A stretch of DNA of 64,000 nt from NCBI RefSeq assembly GCF_030272615.1, contig NC_081408.1, positions 308,081,950 through 308,145,949 of the forward strand. Direction: 5' to 3'. This DNA is from Cryptomeria japonica. Lineage: Eukaryota > Streptophyta > Pinopsida > Cupressales > Cupressaceae. The notes beneath the pieces were generated by a model. It did not search any database. It saw only the letters and a list, made by a program, of their open reading frames with translations, and was not told where the DNA came from. Below are positions 59,322 through 64,000 of the stretch, piece by piece (the first letter of the stretch is position 1; every line of letters begins with the position of its first letter). Made by a program: the position numbers and the translations under genes.

Positions 59322-59785
59322 ATGCGCTAAAACAGACTCCCGCTGCACTAAACTTTACCCACGTGCTAGGCTGTTTTTCCTAAGCGCTAATCTATTTACC
59401 CTATGCGCTAGATTGACTCTACACGCTAAAAATTTCCCCCCATGCGCCACCTAACCCACCCTATGTGCTAGATTGACTCTACGCGCTAATCTATACCTCC
59501 TAGGCGCTATCTATTTGACCCTATGCGCTATGTTAGCCCTACACGCTAAACCCCCTTACCCATGCGAACCCCTGTGACCCCTATGCGCTAGGTCTACCCT
59601 ACGCGCTACCCGATTGACCCTACGCGCTACCCGCCTATCGCCATGCACTATTCTGCGTCTACGCACTAACCTCTATTTCCTATGCGCTACCCTATTTTAT
59701 TTCGGACGCACCCCTGGAATAAACTTGATGCGCTACTTCATTCTTCGTATGCGCTAATCTACGACTTAGATGCACTAAAACGCTA
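59322..59785 (-). repeat. Array 3: A[T/C]GCGCTA motif with 21-21-18 spacing (60-bp higher-order repeat)
   Basis: This is the leader-array motif in reverse orientation. Plus-strand cores end at 59329, 59350, 59368, 59389, 59410, 59428, 59449, 59470, 59488, 59509, 59530, 59548, (59569 decayed), 59590, 59608, 59629, 59650, 59668 and 59689; then 59735, 59756 and 59777 after a decayed stretch. The repeating 21+21+18 step makes an exact 60-bp unit. The array lies wholly inside the antisense PMD intron (58808-59865), so in that transcript the motif reads TAGCGC[A/G]T. Confidence 0.92.
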
Positions 59786-60014
59786 AAACCGAGTTTTAAA
59801 AATAAAAAAAATGACTAAAAATGACCAAATCAAAAATCAAAAGTGGGTCAAAAGTGTTGACTTACTGGTGGTCCATACGCTGCAGGTCTCCGGTACCTCT
59901 GAACACGCTTGAAACGGTGTCTGGAATACGAAATAGGCATTTTCTCTACAGACCAAATTCTCTTTCTCCAAAGTCAACAAGGCACAAATGAATCAAATCA
60001 AAGTTCTTTTCCCC

Positions 60015-60021
60015 TTTTATA
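60015..60021 (-). promoter_or_regulatory. TATA box of the antisense PMD gene
   Basis: On the minus strand TATAAAAGGGG starts at 60021, 81 bases before the ATG at 59940, leaving room for a 5' UTR of about 45-50 bases with no earlier ATG. It lies between the antisense exon 1 and the polypurine tract, inside the element and outside the LTR. Confidence 0.65.
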
Positions 60022-60390
60022 GGAGGAAAATGAAATTAGGGTTAGCCAACCGAACTTGTAACATGGTCGCGGTCTCCCCTATACCTTACATGCTGTACAT
60101 TATCAGGAGATGAATCAATTTACACACATTTTACATCGACGAAATCCTACACATCCAAACAACTCATCAAATCAAATCAAACATTTTCAAAAAAATAAAA
60201 AATAAAAAATAAAATTGATTCATCTCCCGAGGGGGCATCACCATCAAAATATCGAATCTGGGGCATCACACATCAAATCAAATCAGGGGCACGACTGGCA
60301 AATCAAAAGAGCGACACAAAAATTGTATTTGATCATAAATCATGATAAAGCATCATTTTCTTTGAAATAACATGTGCACACACGTCACTT

Positions 60391-60405
60391 CAAAGAGGGG
60401 CAAAA
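60391..60405 (+). other. Polypurine tract
   Basis: CAAAGAGGGGCAAAA lies immediately before TGTAGACAT, the first bases of the 3' LTR, as required for plus-strand priming. Confidence 0.85.
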
Positions 60406-61845
60406 TGTAGACATATAAAAATGACCATATTCCTAAATGAATATTTTATGTTCATTTCTCTATTTAATTAAATCCAATTTAATTAAATTACCCGCATTCC
60501 TCTATTTAATTAAGTAAATTACTCGATTAAATTCACTATATCCATTTAATGAATAAATCATTTTATTCAATTAAATTCCCCCTATCCACTTTTAATTAAA
60601 TTCAAATTTAATCAAATAGTTATCCTAAAATTGAATAAATCTAATTTATTTAATTTCCCCAAATTACAACCAAATTGAATAAATCATTTAATTCAATTAA
60701 ATCCTATTATCCCTCCATCCACTTGCAAAATCCTACATCTCCCACTTGCCTTCCTAAAACCCCTTCTTAAATTCTTCTAGACTCTTCTAATCGCTTCTAA
60801 TTAGCCTAACCCATCTTCTAAACTTTGTCACATCCCTAAGCAAAGGGAGGTCACTTCTCAAAAACCTCAAAGTCTTTGATAACCATTAAAGGCTTCAAGT
60901 CTTCAACCACTTAATTCCCCAAAGTCTTCAATAACCATTAATGGTTAACTCAAACCCTCTTACATGGTTAAATTATTTCTTTTAACTCAACCTTCATCCA
61001 ACCCAAGGGTCTCATCAGGACTTTAATGCTTTGACCATGATTATCTCTTAATCATTTGCACAAAGGTTTATCCTTGGATTAACTCTTAATCCAATGGGTA
61101 AGCCTAACTTAGACTTGACCCTTACCCTCTAGATAACCATAAGGTCTTCTCAGGCATTAATGCCTCCAACCCCTTCTCTCAACCCAACCCTATGTTGACA
61201 CTTGTCACCATTTCATTGGTGCAAATTGCAAACATGGATCCCCAACTTTCAAACTCAACCCTTGATCAACTCTTTCAATCCTGACCATCCATTGCCCTGT
61301 TTTCCCTATAAATAGAGCTCTCATTCCTCCATTATAGATCATCCTCAAAATTTGTAGTATCACACTTATGTTCAAATACATTCAAGCTTTCATTCCATAT
61401 ATGCTCATCATTTTAGCCTCTCTTTTAACTAGAAATTAGTCTAAATATGCGTGTTTAGAATACTTTCTATTATCATTTAGCTCAATCATAGACTAAATAT
61501 ATCATGTTAGGATAGTATTCATACTAATCTTGTCATCTTATAGCTAGTTTATTGCATTCTAGAAACATGCATAGCTTAGGATGCATCTCATACTAAAATC
61601 CATCAAAGCATCCCTCGTTCTTGTATTTGCCATCCCTAAACCATTTTGCTCAGTGATCTGAGAGCAAAAACATTGGTTTGAGGGACATTGTAAGATAGAG
61701 AACCATGGGACCCACCTTGGGAAGTTGAGTTATACTTCATAGCTCCATAGCTTGCACCAAGAAGTCCTGTGTGTGTGTGAGCAAGGCTCCATAGAGCTCC
61801 ATTTTTCATATATTGAGTTCTATTGACCCGCTTTTCCTGCATACA
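60406..61845 (+). repeat. 3' LTR of the gypsy element, with 47 unmatched bases at its end
   Basis: 60406-61798 aligns without gaps to the 5' LTR, including the TATA box (TATAAATA at 61307-61314). Bases 61799-61845 (ending CTTTTCCTGCATACA) have no clear match after the 5' LTR, but are needed to reach the second GCTAC duplication. Either the LTR truly ends at 61845 and the 5' copy was altered, or the insertion junction carries extra sequence. Confidence 0.88.
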
Positions 61846-62021
61846 GCTACTATTGAGGAGATTCAGATTGTGACTAATGTGACTAGGGACATGTTGATTG
61901 GCAAGCTTTCAACTTTTGAATTGAGTGAGTTTGGTGACTCTCTTCCTAAGACAAAATCTGCATTCAAGGCCAGTGTTTTTGAAAAGGGTAAGCAAAGATT
62001 GTTGGACATTGCTGCTACTAG
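61846..62021 (+). pseudogene. Copia gag, middle part, after the gypsy insertion
   Basis: Continues the gag frame broken at 43742: TIEEIQIVTNVTRDMLIGKL, STFELSEFGD, then KGKQRLLDIAA. It ends where a second copia LTR begins. Confidence 0.85.
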
Positions 62022-62027
62022 GATATG

Positions 62028-63329
62028 TTGTTGTCATTGATGCCAACTTATTCCTGTGATTCATTTCTCCAATGATTTCAAATTGGTTTATTGGGATCAT
62101 AATTTGGCGTATGGAGTATTTCTAGTGTCATTACATCTTGTTTTATTAGTTTCAGTGATATGTGAAGCTTAATTAATCATATCATATGGTCTGGTTTGTA
62201 GTTTGGTTTTTCCGATAAGTGCTTTGCAGAGTTCAGTATTTCCTCTTTTATATTCCGATGTGATCAGATCTTGAGCTGAGATTTTGGGAGATTTCTTGGG
62301 ATGTTCTTGTGTATCTTCATTTTAGATGGTTCATGATTTGGTGCTCCGTAGGTTATCTTTCTTCGTGACAGTTGCTTTTGTTTGTTCTTGAGGTTCAGAT
62401 GTTGATCGATGAAGATTTGATGAGTGGTGCTGGCACAACTATTAATGATGATTATAACGTGCTTTCTGGTGTTTCTTAATTATGTCCTATTTTTTGATGA
62501 TTTGCATTTATTGTTGTGTGATTTTTTAGTGATTTTCATGATCTGGTGATGTTCTTCGTGTTATGCAGTATTCTTGGTGGTGTAGCGTGTTGTGATTGAA
62601 CTTGGCGAGATTTTCGGTGGTGTTGCATGTTTGGAGATTTGATTTAGGTCCATGTTATGTCATGTATATCATGTTACTGGTTCGATGGTCGATCTTTGTA
62701 TCATGTAATGCAATGTTGTAATTGTGAGTTGAGGGTTTAGCCAACCTTGTTGTCAAGGTTGATGAATTGTATAAATAGGTGATAAAGTCATGTAATTTAG
62801 GTATCAAGGTTGTGTCTGCATTATCAAAGAATGATGTATGTGCGAACAAGCGAATTTATCCTTCGATATTGTGATTGAGCAGAGTTTTGGGGGGTTGCAA
62901 AGTAGACATATGTGCTTAACCAAAACTGTCATCAAGCATTAACAGATGCTATTATTGTAGTTCATTCCTTTGAGATTGTAGTCTGAATCTTGTTGTAAGT
63001 CAGTGAGACTTCCCTAAGGGTTGTAGCCTTCCGGGCCATTATTTTTGAGAAGTGAGCTCTAGGCAGTGAGCCTGAATGCAAGTGCATTCCCCATTGTAAT
63101 ATTTATACATACTACTGCAGAGTATCATCTTATTGTGGGTAGGTTCCCACTATGGTTTTTACCTTAACCGTGTTTTCCATGTCAAAATCTTGGTGTTGTG
63201 TGTTGTGATATCTATTTGCTTATCCTTATTGTTACTGCAGTTTATTAGATTTGTGATTGTGGATATGTTTGTTAATCCGGTGAAAAATGATTCACCCCCC
63301 TGTTTTCCTTCATTGTTGTTGCTAACAAA
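62028..63329 (+). mobile_element. Solo copia LTR, about 1.3 kb, inserted in copia gag
   Basis: Starts near TGTTGTCATTGATGCC and ends near GTTGCTAACA. It shares its start and several 3' blocks (GAGCTCTAGGCAGTGAG, CCCCATTGTAATAT, AAAATCTTGGTGTTG) with the LTR at 41890-43178, but is clearly diverged. GATATG occurs on both sides (62022-62027 and 63330-63335), suggesting the target duplication; exact ends are uncertain by a few bases. Gag sequence resumes right after. Confidence 0.72.
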
Positions 63330-63804
63330 GATATGATTTGGGAGAAAGTTCTTCAAGGAGGATATCCAAATATGAGAAGGATATGAAGGAAATTGAAATA
63401 GAAGAGTGAGAGCTTGAGGATCTTGAAGTGCTTATTTCCAGGAGATTACCCAAAGGAGCCGGTAAGTATGAAGGAAAATTGCCTCTTAAATGTTTTCTTG
63501 TAATAAGATAGGTCATTTTGCCTCAAGGTGTCCAGAAAGAGTTCTTAAGCTAAGACCTAACAAACCTATATTTTAAAAGAGATGTCATTATGCTGCTAAT
63601 GAAGGTGTGACATATGATGAATCTAATAAAGGAGGTTCAAGTGTTAATGAAAGGGTGTTTATTGCTATCAAGGAAGATGATCCAAAGCCTATTGACTCTG
63701 CTAGCTGCATGAATGTGGAAAGAGATTTGGCTGCAGAAGTTGAAGAGAAAGATGAATGAGTGATTGACATTGGACTCTCTCACCATATGACAGGTGATAG
63801 GAAT
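63330..63804 (+). pseudogene. Copia gag C-terminal zinc knuckle and protease start
   Basis: Resumes the interrupted gag: LEDLEVLISRRLPKGAGKY, then CFLCNKIGHFASRCP (a CCHC knuckle, with a frame break near it), then a protease start IDIGLSHHMTGDRN, where most copia elements have IDSGCSHHMTG. Stops replace Glu or Trp codons near 63405 and 63757. It is cut at about 63804 by another insertion. Confidence 0.82.
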
Positions 63805-64000
63805 TGTAGCATCATAAAATTGTGACCCTTGCAATTTTGACTGTATTTAGGCCCTCACCTTTGCGACTGCATCCCCCTACTCAATTAAGACCCCTCTTTG
63901 CACCTTCATTCCAAACCTCCTCTCGTATCAACCTTGATATCACCTCATGATCCTATCCAGGCCCCAAAATAGGGCAGGACAGGGGGGTGGCACCCTTGTC
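63805..64000 (+). mobile_element. Probable start of another LTR, truncated by the window end
   Basis: Copia protease sequence ends abruptly at GATAGGAAT and is followed by TGTAGCATCATAAAATTG, a TG start with non-coding, C-rich text to the window end (GGCCCTCACCTTTGCGAC and similar). Only the left border is visible, so the class is not established. Confidence 0.45.

Larger units (their letters stand above)
56885..59940 (-). pseudogene. Captured plant mobile domain (PMD) gene, antisense inside the gypsy element
   Basis: Two exons on the minus strand: 59940-59866 (ATG, 25 codons, MPISYSRHRFKRVQRYRRPA) with a perfect GTAAGT donor, and 58807-56885 entered through TTCAG in phase 0. Exon 2 encodes a PMD (PF10536-like): DLDIIERCGLTSLL, LLTALAERWHSDTNTFHF, GEMTVTPEDYYRIL, later YLIGRTPFMIERFLV. 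An acidic run (DSDEEEGEGDDDDDGED), an Arg/Gly-rich segment and a likely C-terminal coiled coil follow, ending at TGA 56885-56887. Five nonsense codons (58541, 57932, 57734, 57245, 57083; probably former Trp or Gln) and no frameshift break it. Exon 2 is much more GC-rich than its surroundings. PMD proteins (MAIN/MAIL1 type) act in plant silencing and genome stability, and PMDs are known in transposons. The function here is unknown. Confidence 0.85.
43743..61845 (+). mobile_element. Complete 18.1 kb Ty3/gypsy (Tat-type) retrotransposon inserted in copia gag
   Basis: Flanked by the 5-bp duplication GCTAC (43738-43742 and 61846-61850), and removing the element restores the copia gag frame. Order: 5' LTR (43743-45135), tRNA primer-like site, long leader with two 21-bp-phased arrays, extra ORF, gag-pol frame, 42-bp repeat, antisense PMD gene with repeat-filled intron, polypurine tract, 3' LTR (from 60406). 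Pol order PR-RT-RNH-second RNH-IN, the long leader, the extra ORF and the antisense ORF point to the Tat/Ogre group. Many nonsense codons make this copy non-autonomous, although the LTRs differ at only about a dozen of 1393 positions. Confidence 0.92.

Overview
The window is nuclear DNA of a seed plant, most likely a gymnosperm (inference). The reasons are one conserved plant gene split by introns of 8.2 and 18.0 kb, introns packed with old retrotransposon and DNA-transposon remnants, and nested LTR elements downstream. No species can be named, and no organelle or bacterial features are seen.

1-31146, plus strand: the 3' part of one host gene, a PH / RCC1-repeat / FYVE / BRX protein (PRAF family). 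Six exons are visible (1135-1215, 1451-1648, 1848-3995, 12245-12391, 30369-30829, 30996-31146), all with GT-AG borders and compatible phases. The start codon and first half of the PH domain lie upstream. The 8.2 kb intron holds a 1.32 kb hAT-type element (5331-6650, 8-bp TSD), LTR remnants and a 2.99 kb solo LTR (7901-10889, TSD AACAA). The 18 kb intron holds a 5'-truncated LINE (16144-18079, 16-bp TSD), a 1.5 kb solo LTR with a tandem hairpin repeat (21841-23338), a decayed minus-strand copia element (about 23900-27750) that a 295-bp hAT MITE has entered (25643-25937), and a second hAT MITE (29176-29306).

31147-41889: gene-poor AT-rich DNA with candidate poly(A) signals and a pair of LINE-like retroposon remnants in opposite orientation (37021-39030).

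41890-64000: nested retrotransposons. A copia element (5' LTR 41890-43178, Met PBS, gag) is split inside gag by an 18.1 kb Ty3/gypsy element of Tat type (43743-61845, TSD GCTAC). Its gag is split again by a solo copia LTR (about 62028-63329), and another LTR seems to begin at 63805.

The 18.1 kb gypsy element is the main interest. It has near-identical 1393-bp LTRs, a long leader with two arrays of a strictly 21-bp-phased TAGCGC[A/G]T motif, an extra ORF one base before gag, and a single 2490-codon gag-pol frame with 18 nonsense codons and no frameshift. Pol includes two RNase H domains. Between pol and the 3' LTR, on the antisense strand, sits a complete-looking captured plant gene: TATA box, ATG exon, GTAAGT donor, a 1.06 kb intron, and a GC-rich exon encoding a plant mobile domain (PMD). 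The same TAGCGC motif forms a third array inside that intron, reversed, so sense and antisense transcription units each carry it near their 5' end in the same relative orientation. This is the best candidate here for an undescribed system.
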